From contig WBMZ01000337.1 of assembly GCA_013400975.1 (NCBI GenBank), positions 92,050 through 156,049 on the forward strand: a DNA stretch of 64,000 bases, given 5' to 3'. The translations under genes and the position numbers were made by a program. Below are positions 36,040-47,894 of this stretch, piece by piece (the first letter of the stretch is position 1; each line of letters starts with the position of its first letter). The stretch is from Atrichornis clamosus. Taxonomy: Eukaryota > Chordata > Aves > Passeriformes > Menuridae. The notes beneath the pieces are model-generated. The model was given only the letters and a program-made list of their open reading frames with translations. It did no database searches and had not been told where the DNA came from.

Positions 36040-36680
36040 TCCTCGAGGTTTATTGGACTATTCCATACAGAAAAGATACAATTCTTGATTGAATTCTACA
36101 AAGTAGGTCAAAAACATACAGAAAAGACATGACTATCTACTTGATTCTTCTATTACAAACCGTACCACATTTTTTGGTGACAGCTCACATTAAATGTTAA
36201 AACGGCGTTCTGTAAAACAGACTTGTGTTTGGAAGAATATTGTGATGGAGAGTGTATTCATTCCTGCAGCTCTCGAGATTCGCAATGACAGATGACTATG
36301 AAGCCAGAGGACTATGTTTTTGTTCCCAAAAATCAAGGCTGGTCTCCACAGCCAACCAGGGAGCTTGAAGATACTCAGATGGCCACTGGCAGCTGCAACG
36401 AGAGTGGTTTCATAGCTCCAATGGATTGTGTGATTCCCCTCAGGAAACTGCTAGGTTTCCCAGCCTAACAAGGAGTAAAAAACCAGTTTTCTGACTTGAC
36501 GAGTCACTACACAGAGTCTAGAGAGATAGCAGCTGTCACAAATTACTGATGCCCCATTACACACCAAGCTGCATTGGGTTGATTCGATTACTCATCAGAA
36601 GGGCGAAGAAATGTCTGGCTGTCCTAGAATTACTTCAAGCAATGTCAGATACTGACAGATCACAGTGACCATAATTTTTT
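36040..36680. other. Candidate conserved intronic block
   Basis: Non-repetitive stretch in the last intron that keeps several CpG dinucleotides, contains TAAT/ATTA cores and lacks open frames of note. Proposed only from composition and absence of repeat phrases. Confidence 0.25.
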
Positions 36681-38128
36681 TCAAGTGTAGCGTTCTTTTA
36701 CAGTAATATAAAAATCTCAATAGGGGAAAAAAATATCCTTGGCAAAAGATTCCAATGGGGAATAATGAATTTCAATGGGTTCTGTGAAACTACTTCACAG
36801 AACACCACTATTTAATAATTAACACTATCCATAACCCAAATTCAGTGAAAAAGCCAAAGCTTGACAAGAACTTTGCAGTGGAAGGTCACAATTGTAAAGC
36901 GATTTCAGAGATCCCAACATGTCACGTGAGGGCCTAGTAGGAGTCTGTAGATAGACTTGTTCAAGAATTTCTACCAGAACTGGGGGTTTGTGTGAAAATG
37001 CCACCATGCAAACAAAATTGCTTTGCAAAGAGCAAGTGTTTTTTCTGAAAGGAAATCCTGTGCTCTCAAAGATAAAATTTTGGTTAAAACAATAAACAAG
37101 GTGCCATATATAGTTGAAAGTAGGTAGAAGTGCAACAGTTAGCACATTTAATATGGGAAACTGAGGCTTGGCTCACTGCCTGGAAAAGAGAGTCACAACT
37201 AAAAGGCTGCTATAAATCCTGTTGTAAGGCTCCCTTCGCCTCTGACCCTGGAGTTATTCCACTTTGTGTAAATAATTAAATGCTTATAAGATCAAATATT
37301 TGTAATCTGATCTATCATATTCCAGATAATTGACTTAATTATTCTCTCAGTGTCTCTGTCTCAATGAATATTTCATTTATGGACCATGAAGAGCTTTAAT
37401 ATGAGCTATCACCTACTCAGTGACCCACTGTCAAGGCTGGAGGGGGATCAGGAGGAAACAGACTAAATGCACTTTCAGGCCCTCAGTGTGCACCAGGCAG
37501 GGAGGTATTTGAAGTCAAAGAAGCTCCCTGGTTTCCAGAAAAAGGAAGGCTCTCGTAGTCTTTCTCCCTCCCTTCACTTCAAAGAAAACGCCTCAGGCTC
37601 TGTTTCTGAGCAGTTCAGAATGGGGAAAAAATTGTAAGTCACAAAGTTCTGTGGGCGGAAAAACAGTTTTTCCCCAGCTGCATAAATCCAGAAGCCGAAG
37701 TTGTTTTATTTCTTTGGCTTCACACAGGTGTGCATATTGACAGATCATCTGATCCAGGAGTGGATACTTACAGCTTCCACAACAAAGTACAACTGAGAAG
37801 ACCCCTTGATGAAACCGTATGGCATCTTTGCCACAGTCACACCGCCTACAGAACATATGGGCAAGTAAAAGTCAGGACAGCAGCAAGCTGAGACTGTGCT
37901 AACAGTACGCTTATTTGTCTCCATTAACAAAACAAATGCTGAGCTGTGCACTGCTGGTGTAAGAAAAATACACTTGCATTAACTAAACACCTGTTTTTTA
38001 TTTTAAACACCTCTTCCATCTTGTTTTGCAAGCTCTGTGGTGCAAGGCTGGCTCATACATTGTGTGCATACAATAAGAGGGGCACCTATCTCAGCTCAGA
38101 CTTCTAGGTGCTACACTGATATTCACAG

Positions 38129-38242
38129 ATTCACAGAATACTCTGAGTTGGAAGGGATTCCCACAAGGATCATTGAGTCCAAGTCTTGACTTCAATCTCC
38201 CATATGGGGATTGAATCCACAACCTTGGTGTTATTAGCACCA
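38129..38242 (-). mobile_element. tRNA-Ile-derived SINE with CR1-like tail (5'-truncated)
   Basis: On the minus strand the element begins TGGTGCTAATAACACCAAGG, which is the anticodon arm of tRNA-Ile (loop CTAATAA, anticodon AAT), and continues GTTGTGGATTCAATCCCCAT, a decayed T arm with B-box-like GGATTCAATCC. It ends in a CR1-like 3' tail: CAATGATCCTTGTGGGAATC, CCTTCCAACTCAGAGTATTC and octamer-like TGTGAATCTGTGAAT. This matches the architecture of the avian tRNA-Ile/CR1 SINE known from zebra finch (TguSINE1, from memory). The D arm and A box are missing, so it cannot act as a Pol III gene. Confidence 0.8.
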
Positions 38243-38577
38243 GTTTAAAATAAAAATGGCATAAAGTATAACATCATAAACCCCAAACACTTCAGAATTA
38301 ATGAAGGAAAGCAATATTATTCTGAGAGATCAGAGAAAATGAGAAATCTGCACTTATCACACCCTCTTAAATTGTTTGCTAACTTGCGATATGTACTGGT
38401 CCTAAGCATCTATTGTTCTCCTTTTCCTTACATACAATGTGGCAGAGTTCACAGCATTTTAGAGAGAGAACTCTATCAAAGCCTTTGACTCCATTTTACA
38501 GAATAATGTTTCATTCTCTATTAATAAAAAGGTATACCTAGAAAAATTTCAAACGATATGTTTAGTAGCAGTCCTAC

Positions 38578-38694
38578 CTGCTCCACCTCGTTGGCTGTGT
38601 ACTGCATTGCTTCATTATGCTGCTCTTCCAACATTTCCAAGTTTAACTCCTCTAAGAATTCATTTCTTTCATCATCCAGCCACCCTTCCTCCAG
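38578..38694 (-). CDS. PDZRN4: PDZRN4 exon: acidic linker after PDZ2 (39 codons)
   Basis: This 117-nt exon lies between TTGCAG and the donor GTAGGA. It encodes [20 protein letters not shown] followed by [19 protein letters not shown]. It is strongly acidic, leucine-rich and helical in character, and continues directly from the PDZ2 end ARPEMQ. The same DEGW-DDxRN-FL motif pattern is known from PDZRN3 and PDZRN4. Phase 0 at both ends. Role: a linker between PDZ2 and the long C-terminal region; no separate biochemical function can be assigned from the sequence. Confidence 0.95.
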
Positions 38695-41600
38695 CTGCAA
38701 AGAATACATTAGTATGTTATTTTATGTTAGCAAGGACACATGCTAAAATAGAGTAAACCCAAATGGCAATGCTTGGCTAGTTCTTTTTATCCTAATGACT
38801 CTCTTCAGAAAGCCAGGCGGTAGGAGTTCACGTCTCAAAAAAAAGGAAAAGGAAAATAAAAAGAAGGATAAAAAACCAAGACTCATGTCTTTTATCCTTT
38901 CATAAAACAGTATGACTGATTTTCTCTCATAATGAAGGAGACTGCACAGCACAGACATTATTTCCTTTCAAAAGGTATGAAAGGCAAAGTGCATAATCCT
39001 GGAGCTGTCATGTTCATTACTACTGAGAGCCCCGCACTGAAAAAGAGTGGCAATGTTTCTAATAGGGCCAGGAGGCAACTGGGCTCTTTTCTCCATCCCA
39101 GCGCTCTGCCCTGCTGCCACCACCTCAATGGAAACCTTATGCTGCGTTTCTGTTACCATCTTCCTATTGATCTTCCAGGTAAACAAATAAACAGAACAGG
39201 GTGATAGAAAGATGTGGTGACTTGAAGGGAGGCAATTTTTGTTCTCCTGGTGTGTGTGGAAGCAAGGCTTATCTGTTTGCTTGTTTTTTTCCCCCAAGTA
39301 TAAAATAGTACACTGACATTTGATGAAGACAGTGCTGCAAAAGGACAGGAGGGGATGCTATGTTTTCTGTAAAGTGAGTATATCCTCTTCCTGCACCCAT
39401 TTAACACCCTTCATGTCTTTTTAACCTGATGAAATAGGCACCCTGGCCGAAAACACTGTTCTTCCCATTTTGTTCATTAGGCGCATGTGCACAGGGCACA
39501 TATCCATTTGTACCTGCAATCCGTTGCTAGATGACACAAAAAGAAAAATACTGGTCAGTGGCACTCCTGGCTATAATGACAGGATTGCAGCAGAAGGAAG
39601 CATTGTTTTGTCAATGATGAAGAAACCAGAGGATGATTGTGACAGAAATATGCTAAAAGGGAAAAGCCTCAGCATGAGACAATTGCAGGACTACCAACTA
39701 CTCATGTCCCAAGACAGCAAGAGCAATGTAGCACAGGCCACCACCTACAGCAGAACTACTGCTGCCTCAAAGCCAGGATAGGTCTGGTCACAGATGCCAG
39801 TCAGAAAAGTTACACCAAACCAGTCTCCTCTTATAAAGCTTTTCACCATTTCTCTTGGCAAAGCCAGACTCCTACAGTTTGGTATTAGGAGGAGACTTTT
39901 TTCTTGAGGACATGTAACTTTAATGTTTGTCCTTAATGGGAGTTTCAAACCCCCCTATGAAACATCTGCTACTGGCCACTAGTTTTGTTTACTTGTCTTG
40001 TTTACTTTTTTTCCCCAAGGAAAGCATCAGCAGAATCTACCTCTACTGTAAGGGACACAGTTTAATTCCCCTCATCTGAGGAAACTGCAGAGATTAACAA
40101 ATTTGGAAGATGAAAGATTAATCTCACTTGGGCAAATCTGCTGTTTTGATTGTGGCAGACCCAGTACATAACTATGAGAACACTTATGTTACAGCTTTTA
40201 GAATGACACTAATATATGGCTTAGCATACATGTCCACTACATACACTGTGTACACGTGCACTTATGGGAATGCACATGCCTGTGTGTTGTGTGCTTCTCT
40301 GGTGCTCTGCTTCAAAACGTCGTTATTCCCTGCACAAATACATGGTCAGAGAGGTTTTCTTCCCTCTTACTCAGTGAATGTGCTCAGCAGCCACCCTTCA
40401 AGGTTGAAATACTGTCATTACCATTTTCTATCTAGAAGTGAAAGCCTGCTTAATTCTGTCTTTTACCAGAGTCAAAGCAACACAACTAACAGTCAACAGC
40501 CTGATCTCTGACATACTCTGGTGTCTTCATCAGTTTTGTACAAATATATTCTTAAAACACATAAGCTAAACAAAAAAATCCAACAGCAAAGGCCCAAACC
40601 TAAATCAAACCACACTTCTATAATTTGTAAGGAGCATTCATATGGGAAGCTACATTGGTACAAGTAAGTAACTCCTTATCTCATATAGATGTAACTTTCA
40701 TGTTGACCAATATAAACAAATACAGAGATTGAACTTTCTCTGGGCATGTATTTTGTAAGTGGATGGGTTTCTGCTCCCTCCTGAAAAACAGAATCCTTAC
40801 GCAAAACAGTTACAATAATATTGAAAAAACTATTTCAAAATTTCTGCCATTGAGGGCTTCAATTCTGCAGTATGAAGTGAGGCATGCCTTTTTTTGCTGT
40901 ACTTTGTCACAAGTTTTATAGGAATTGTTTAGTTTCCTGAAAAACATAAAGGATGTGAATGCTGAAATAGTGAATCTTTTATAACTACTGTGTTTAAGTG
41001 GAGATTCCAAGTGGCAGTGAATTACACTTAATTTAATTTATACAGAGTATGCAGCTAGCACGACTGAGAATAGAATAGAGAACCAATAGCATGAGAGACA
41101 AATGGCAACATAACCAACTCTGAATTGTTGGCAGACAGAGAGAACAGTGACAATATAATGTCCTTTTGCTTTGCAAAGGCCTACAAATAGAATATAAAGG
41201 GAAGTACAAACAGTAGTCTTCTACCACTGTATTTCTTGATCTGATGATCAATGATATCAAAACTTCTTGGCATGGCAAGATTCTTGGCATTGGCATAACT
41301 TTATTTTTAAAACCATAAAAATGTTTCTAAAAGCTTTTGAAAATGCACCTCCCAAGGTCTTTTGTGGTTTTGTGACCAGGGTGCTTTTAAAACAATTAGA
41401 TTCCCATTTGCTGAATGACATTGTAGTGAAAGTATTGTAGTGAAATTGGTACGTAAATAAATCATTTACATGCCTGCTTATAAGCACATAGCATAAAAAG
41501 ACACCCCACCACTGACAAGCTGCAGCTGTATGTAAGTTCATATAAATTATAAAGTTCATATAAAAGGTAAAATTGATAAATATAAGTATGGAAATTTATC

Positions 41601-41928
41601 CCCTGTACAAATCAGAATCATCTAATGAGTAATGCACAGTTTTCAAGTTCTACTTCATATATTACTAATTTCATATCGGTGATGCCAGATTTATTTATAT
41701 ACCTGCTTACTCTGCTGGAAAAGAAATTGTTTAGCTCGGGGAAAACAAGCCCTAGTAATACCATATTGTTTTCTTTGCTGGCTAAACAAGGGCAAAGCTC
41801 TGCAATTATCTGTTTACTCCTTTTGTCAGTAACTTTGGCATTCTGACTTCTAGGCAGTTCATTACTACAGTGACAGTGAACGCATGGTATAACCTAGGTT
41901 CTGGCTCAGTGCATCTATTTAGTCTAAC
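38695..41928 (-). other. PDZRN4: PDZRN4 intron (3.2 kb)
   Basis: Runs from the weak donor GTTAGA at 41928 to the acceptor TTGCAG at 38695. No recognisable repeat family, RNA gene or extra exon was seen. A short near-direct repeat occurs around 41408-41445 (two copies of ATTGTAGTGAAA), and another (AAGTTCATATAAA) at about 41532-41565. Confidence 0.9.
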
Positions 41929-42030
41929 CTGCATCTCTGGTCTTGCAACAAGCAGCACAATTTTCCTGCATTCGTCGCTGGAGAGCAATGCCACTGCCTC
42001 TTCCCGATTCTGGACATCTTGGCCATTTAT
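41929..42030 (-). CDS. PDZRN4: PDZRN4 exon: end of PDZ domain 2 (34 codons)
   Basis: This 102-nt exon follows TTCTAG and ends before the donor GTTAGA. It reads [20 protein letters not shown] and then [17 protein letters not shown] closes strand [12 protein letters not shown] is helix B, which lines the peptide groove, and KIVLLVARP is the last strand of the domain. Phase 0 at both ends. The donor has T at intron position 3, where A or G is usual, making it the weakest of the four donors by eye. With the two exons upstream it completes a PDZ domain of about 85 residues, a normal size. Confidence 0.95.
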
Positions 42031-45000
42031 CTAGAAAACAAATGAAAGTGGCACATTAGTTTCTATTTCCACAAAGCAACACACAATAAAGGGCAGATAT
42101 CAGCTCATTTGTACTGAATGTATGGACAATGAAAATTGTGCAACGGGCTCATCTTCAGCCCCTCAGTGGTAAGTGCCTTCACTCAATTATGCGCTTACTG
42201 TAAGAGCTGTATTGATCGTTGAAGGATGGTGGACATCAGAGGAAGCAGTTATGTTCATAAATGTCCAACCTGCGCCCTGGTAACATACATCTAGCAACAC
42301 AATTAACCAGCCCCTGACAGGTGACGTTCATCTTTCTCCGTTCAGAGTAATGGAAGTGTCACTCTGAGATAATAGTGCTGGTGGAAGAATACTGGTAATG
42401 CTACAGCTGAAATCAGTCACACTGAATGCTGGTAGAGAGCCAATTAGAGAGCTACAGTATTATCTCTCACCAGGCAATACTTACAGGCCACTGCTTATTG
42501 CTGCTCCATTTAATCATTTCATATTTGTGCAGACAGCTTAGTAGCCAGTACCACACAAAACATATGTATCCCCCTTACAAGGGGATAATCAAAATAAAAG
42601 TGGTTTTTCAATGAAACTCGGATTTTCTTGCTACCTTTATCCTATTCTGTAACGCCATTAAAACAACCACATCCATGACTACATAGTAACAAACACAACT
42701 TGCATTGTCCAAAACTCTTTACTGAGGGAATCAAATAGAAATCTCATTTCCCTTGTGAATTTGGTTTTGTCCAACTCACAGCTCAAGAAGTGGATTATTC
42801 TCATTATGGCAACAAAACCTCCCAATTTTGTCTATTTCAAAAAGAGTGAAAACAAAACTGGAAGACAAAAGGATCAAAATTTTTTTTGGGGAAAAAAAAT
42901 CCTATAATGGTTTTATTTCAAAGTAGTAGGAACTTGTAGCGTATGTTTGACCTGAAAGCCCTGACTCAAAAACACAGCTTTAATTCAGATTAAAGAAAAC
43001 TCCAGTGTACCCTGATCATCTACCTGACAATGAGTGAAATGTCTGAGACCCTTCAAAGCTTATGTGATGGGGTAGCTGTGGTCTGTGGGAGACAAGGTAA
43101 CACTGAGCTGCCCTAACCTGAAAAGCAGAGATGCAGCCACAGAGAGGCTCAGGAGCATATTTCCAGCTTGTGCAATACATCCCCAGACATGGTGGCTGCT
43201 CCAGTGACTCCTATCAGCTGACTAACAGCTCCACACAGACCCCAGACGGGGTGGCCGGGCTGCCCCTACACTACCTGGAGGTGCCACCCCACCTCAGCTG
43301 CACTATCATGGGGGAAGAGCAGGACTTCAGCCTGCCCCACAGCATCTTACCCCCATGATCTGGGCTTAGTCTGGAGGTTCACAGCTAAAACTAGCAGAAG
43401 TTTAGGCAACTTCCACTAGGACCGTCCTTATAAAACTTTCCCTTGATTTTGTAACATTTCATATAAAGTACTCAAGCAATTTTCAGATGCTTAATCAGAT
43501 TATGAAGGTTGGTGGTTTCTGAGAATGAGAAGGGGGCAGTTACAACCTCAAAAATGAGAGAAAACCTGCTCTCATTTTGTGAGGAATACACATATCAGAG
43601 CATTCCCCCCACAGTCTTAACGAATGCCACCTGCCACCCACAGAAAATGCCCCCATGCTCAAGGATCTGTCTCTCTCCCAGCCTTAGTGTAATCCCCCCA
43701 TAATGGCACCGTCACCTTCTATTTCTCTGAGTTATCTCATCAATAAGAGGAGATAGAGGGTCAATGTGTTTTCAGATATGAAAGTAAACCCCACATAACT
43801 CTCTGGGTGTTAACTTTAATGATCAAATTCATAGCTATATATCAGCACTGACATTAAAGTAATGCTCCAGTCCACAAGAGGATGGCAGAATTATCTACGT
43901 TTTCTTTCACCTCCGGAGTCTTTACTCAAAATCGAAATGAATTTCATTAGGAACTGGAGAACATTTGCCTGAACTGCAGCTGGCTGTCCACCCAGAAATT
44001 TTACAAAACAAGGAAAGGAGTGCAAAATGGACCTACTCTCTAGTTCCTTATTTTGACATATAGAGTAGGAATGGAAAATTGTTTCTACTCAATTTAATAA
44101 AAAAGGGGTGGTTTTCTGATTTTTGAAAGTTAAAAATACTGTTATATCCTGCTTGCTTTCTTCAGTAGGTATTTTACATAAAGACATGGAAGGCAGTGCC
44201 TTAACTTTTCCACTCCTACCTACAGTCCATGGTGTGGTCATTTCACCCCAAGTCCTGCTGAGGACGTCACTGCCCTCACACCATGGCATCTGTGTCTTCT
44301 GGGGGAGTACTATAGTCCTGTGAACGTTTTTACATTCCCAGCCACACAGAGAATAAACCAGCAGCCCCTGAGTGAGCCCTAACATTAAAATCTAATTTAT
44401 TATTTCCTCTCTAGAAAATGGGCCACTTTGGTAAGCCAGCTAACAGACCCTGTTGTGTAGCTAGACTCCCAAATCTGCTTTAAGCTGTACCAGGATAATA
44501 GATACAGACACAGGTTTCAGCAAAGATATTTCCTGCAGAAATGAAAAGATTGGAAGGAAGGAACAGACTGATCTTGCGAAAACCTGAAGACTCATCTGCT
44601 TAAATTAATGAAAGGCAATTATGCAACATTACAGAAAACCAGCCTGTCATCATCATGAGCTTCTTCCGGGGCTTCAGTGAAAAAAGGTCAAAATACAAGG
44701 CAAATCAACTTGGAACCAGAATTAAAATGCTACAATACAGCAAAAAGTTTCCAGTCAAGTGATTTTTGGTAGCTGATTCGTGATTTTGCGCTAAGGTGAA
44801 AAATGCACTACCCACTGGTGGTTGAAAATGGAAACCCACTGCCATTGTAGCTGCTTCCCCCTCTGTACACTGTCCTCCTCTGGAGCCACGAGCTGGCCAC
44901 CCTCATCCACCGGGGCTATGCTTTATCACATAAACTTATCTTTGGGGCAGCTCCTTAAGCAAGTGGATCCCTTAAGCAATGAAGGGACAAAAAAAAGCCA

Positions 45001-45534
45001 AGACGGTAGATTAGAAAAGAATTCAGAAAAGCAATGTTTTATTGGGGGAGGAAAGAAAGTATTAACAAAACCCTAATGAACCCCCTCCTTAAGTATGTTC
45101 AGGATCATCCTTCTCCACACAGCACATTTTTTGTGTGAAAACTCTTATCATCTATGTTTAACATAAATGAGTTTTACCCAAATTTATGCAATTGGTGGAT
45201 GATCAGCAAGTCTCTGACATTCATATTTATGTCTGCAGGATCCTGTTTAGAATTTGACACGGAGATGAACATAATGGAAATGAGATTTTCTAATAAATAT
45301 GGGAAAAAAAGACATAGGATGTAAGTGCATGAGCCAGAACGAGTTTGTCAGTCTCATTTTTCAGTACATGCACTCTAGCTCCCAGCTATTGTGTTAAAAA
45401 ACAGACAGACATGGATTTTCTCATCGATCACAGTAACAAAGAGAACTACCTTCCCTCATTAACAGTCTACAGAGAAGATGGCACTGCATGTTTGTCTGAA
45501 GAAAGAGTTTAAGGAAGAGTCTATTGTCACATAC
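42031..45534 (-). other. PDZRN4: PDZRN4 intron (3.5 kb)
   Basis: Runs from the donor GTATGT at 45534 to the acceptor TTCTAG at 42031. No mobile element recognised. A GC-richer patch lies at about 43130-43360 and includes a 75-codon plus-strand open frame without any recognisable motif; I treat it as non-coding. Confidence 0.9.
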
Positions 45535-45597
45535 TTGCAAAATGCGGTCTCCCTCACGGATCCGTCCATCTCTGGCAGCAATGCTGTTTGGATCAAC
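45535..45597 (-). CDS. PDZRN4: PDZRN4 63-nt exon: middle of PDZ domain 2 (21 codons)
   Basis: A very short exon between GTGCAG and the donor GTATGT. It encodes VDPNSIAARDGRIREGDRILQ, of which NSIAARDGRIREGDRIL is a textbook PDZ core: the short helix A, the turn carrying DGR, and strand D with GDRIL. Phase 0 at both ends and a length divisible by three mean that skipping it would keep the frame but remove the middle of the PDZ fold. The upstream exon supplies strands A to C, and the exon at 41929-42030 supplies the peptide-binding helix B. Nothing in the sequence shows regulated skipping. Confidence 0.95.
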
Positions 45598-47795
45598 CTG
45601 CACAGGACAATAACCAGTAACTGAATATGAAAAGGTTTTTATGGGAAATTATAAGAGCTGCACAGTTGCACGAGTTGAAATAGTACCATTTTTACACTGT
45701 ACAGAGGCAATCTGAAGTTTCCCTTAGAGTCACAGAAATTCCACAATTCTTTAAGTGATTATTTGAGCTTATTTCAGATGAAAGCCTCAAGACAGGAAGG
45801 GTTGGGAGCATATGATTTTCAGATTAATACCTTCCTATGCCACTGTCAGTCATTAACCTTCAGCTGTCACAGCATTAAAAATTAATGACAGAGACACTTT
45901 TTCTCTAGAACTTCACTATGGACTGAGGTGCTTCTGCAGCAGTTGATACCTCTATACAAATGGGCCTGTCTTTGGGCACAATTCTTTTTCTCCCATGAAA
46001 ACATTTACTATTAAATTATTATCCCAGTAATCAATCAGTTATTTCCTCTAGAATTTTGCAATTTGCAAGGAAATAAAAAAACCTCAAAGGATCCATATTG
46101 TATAGATCACTCACCAGTCCTATAAATCTTTCCTAGTCTGAATCAGTTAATTTTAAGTTAGTTTAACCTAAAGAGATGTTTAGGGCTCCAGTGATAGTTT
46201 ATCAAAGACACTACAGCTCATCCCTGAGAAATGACCTACTGTTTGTTGCAGGGCAATTCAATCTATCACCTTTCACTTAATGGTTATCTTAAATCATTTA
46301 TTTTGCCTCATCATGCCGTAAGCTCTTCTTTCAAACCAAAAATGTGAGTTGAGCACTTAGTTTGCAGGTTACATCCTCTACATCTGTTAGATATTCTTTT
46401 CCTCTTATGCATTGTCAAAGAAAAAAACAATGAATCTGAAGTGCTTAATCAAGTGTAAGAGACAATATAATTACATTCACTTTCAAAGGTCTGAGAAAAT
46501 TCTATCATGTAGGATAAACAGAACTTTTCAGATACAATCCTGGAATGTATTAAGAGATTCCTGAAATTTCTTTGCCCTCACAAGGTCAAACAGACTTTAA
46601 CAGCACAGCTTATACAACTGGTGGAAGATATATACCTAGGTAATTTATATTAATTCCTCATTCTTGTTCCAAGGCTGTGCTTTTCAGCTTCTTTAACATT
46701 GCTACTGGCCTGCAAATGTGCAATCTTGCCTTCATCCCCATTCACTCATACATAGGAGAATTGTCCTTACCAATCCTCTCTGTCCATGAGCTTCACTAAG
46801 AATTTGGAATCACCGAATCTCTCAAGTTGGAAGGAACCCATAAGGATCATTAAATCCAACAATCTGCTCCTCACAAGACTATCTAAAATGAAACCATATG
46901 ACTTAAAGCTTTGCCCAGTTGTTCCTTTAATTCTAACAGGCTTAGTGCTGTGGCCACTTCCCTGGGGAGTCTATTCCAGGAACCAACCACCGTTTTAGTG
47001 AAAAACCTTTCTCTAATGTCCAAATTTGGTTCAACATATCAAAAAAGCAAACACTTGGGATCACAGTTCATGCAGAACAATCACCAGTGAGCTCAGACTC
47101 AGCAGTGACCTTGATTGCACAGGAGTTCTGCTTTACTCAGAAATAAACCCCTTTTTGAATGGCTGGAGGCTCAAAGGGAGATGGTGTTCTTGGAAGTCCT
47201 GTGGACTGACCTTGTGAAACACTAATACTCTGTGCTGGATGCCACGTTTTCTGAGTGGAGCCAATGAAAACCTGACAAGTCATCCTACTCCAGTATTCTA
47301 TTTTTGGGTTTTTCAACATTCATCTCTGAAGCTACTCTGTCCACTCACCTGTGGTATGTCTGTGTGTACCACAATTGTAAAAAACCAAAAAATATGATAA
47401 CGATTGAGCACTGTTAGGAATACCGAGGCTGTGGCAGGGGAAGAATGCAAGCAGGGTGTGGAGAAGGCACTTTTCTCCTTAAAAGTTCTGCCTGATTTCC
47501 ATCATTAGGGGACATTTCTTTCAAAATTCAGGCCATGCTCAGACTCCTTTGTACTTCACTAACTATGGTGTTGTGGCTAAAAGCACTTTATATTAAAAAG
47601 TCCACTAGTAATAGTGACACTACTTGGATGACATGGTTTAAACTGATAATCTAAATGCATCGAGAGAGACATGAGCTCGTTGAGGGCTGACACTTCTACA
47701 CACCAGTCTCAGAGCACTTTTTTGTTTATTCCCTGGCACATTTAGCCCTCCACCACAAGCATCTCCCATGCTCCTCCCCAGTGTCATGTCCTTAC
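45598..47795 (-). other. PDZRN4: PDZRN4 intron (2.2 kb)
   Basis: Runs from the donor GTAAGG at 47795 to the acceptor GTGCAG at 45598. It contains a CR1 fragment at about 46803-47030; nothing else recognised. Confidence 0.9.
46803..47030 (-). mobile_element. CR1 LINE fragment (3' end) in PDZRN4 intron
   Basis: The plus strand reads GGAATCACCGAATCTCTCAA, GTTGGAAGGAACCCATAAGG, ATCATTAAATCCAAC, then GCTGTGGCCACTTCCCTGGG followed by GAGTCTATTCCAGG, then GTGAAAAACCTTTCTCTAAT: the reversed CR1 3' region. It lies in the same orientation as PDZRN4 transcription. The opening resembles the tail of the SINE at 38129-38242, consistent with related CR1 machinery. Confidence 0.88.
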
Positions 47796-47894
47796 CTCAC
47801 TGACGTAGATTCCTGTGTCCTCCTCATCATCGGTTCTGTAACACACAGTCAGCCCCAGCTTCTCCTGGCTGCCAACGCGGCACAGCTCCACCTC
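47796..47894 (-). CDS. PDZRN4: PDZRN4 exon: start of PDZ domain 2 (33 codons)
   Basis: This 99-nt exon is preceded by TTGTAG and followed by the good donor GTAAGG. It reads [15 protein letters not shown], then [18 protein letters not shown]. The segment KLGLTV is the carboxylate-binding loop and start of strand B of a PDZ domain, the variant of GLGF used by this family, and GIYVSE is strand C. PDZ2 of this family binds C-terminal peptides of partner proteins and so presents them to the N-terminal RING ligase; that role comes from family knowledge. The exon is phase 0 at both ends and joins the 63-nt exon at 45535-45597. It is the most 5' exon recognised; the preceding linker exon was not found between here and the right edge. 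Confidence 0.95.

Larger units (their letters stand above)
32655..38577 (-). other. PDZRN4: PDZRN4 intron before the terminal exon (5.9 kb)
   Basis: Bounded by the donor GTAGGA at 38577 and an acceptor with a T-rich tract ending TTTTAG at 32655. It contains the tRNA-Ile SINE at 38129-38242 and a non-repetitive stretch at about 36040-36680 that is a candidate conserved element. The remaining sequence is ordinary AT-rich intron DNA; the short open frames in it show no codon-level or domain signal. Confidence 0.9.

Noticed and set aside
38129..38242. A functional tRNA-Ile gene
   Set aside because: The acceptor stem and D arm are missing, the T arm is decayed, and a CR1-like tail follows; it is a SINE remnant.
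40128..40511. 127-codon plus-strand frame in a PDZRN4 intron
   Set aside because: No motif or splice evidence; antisense to the gene and of chance-like composition.
43131..43358. GC-rich 75-codon plus-strand frame
   Set aside because: Lies in an intron on the opposite strand with no recognisable domain; GC-rich patches lengthen open frames by chance.
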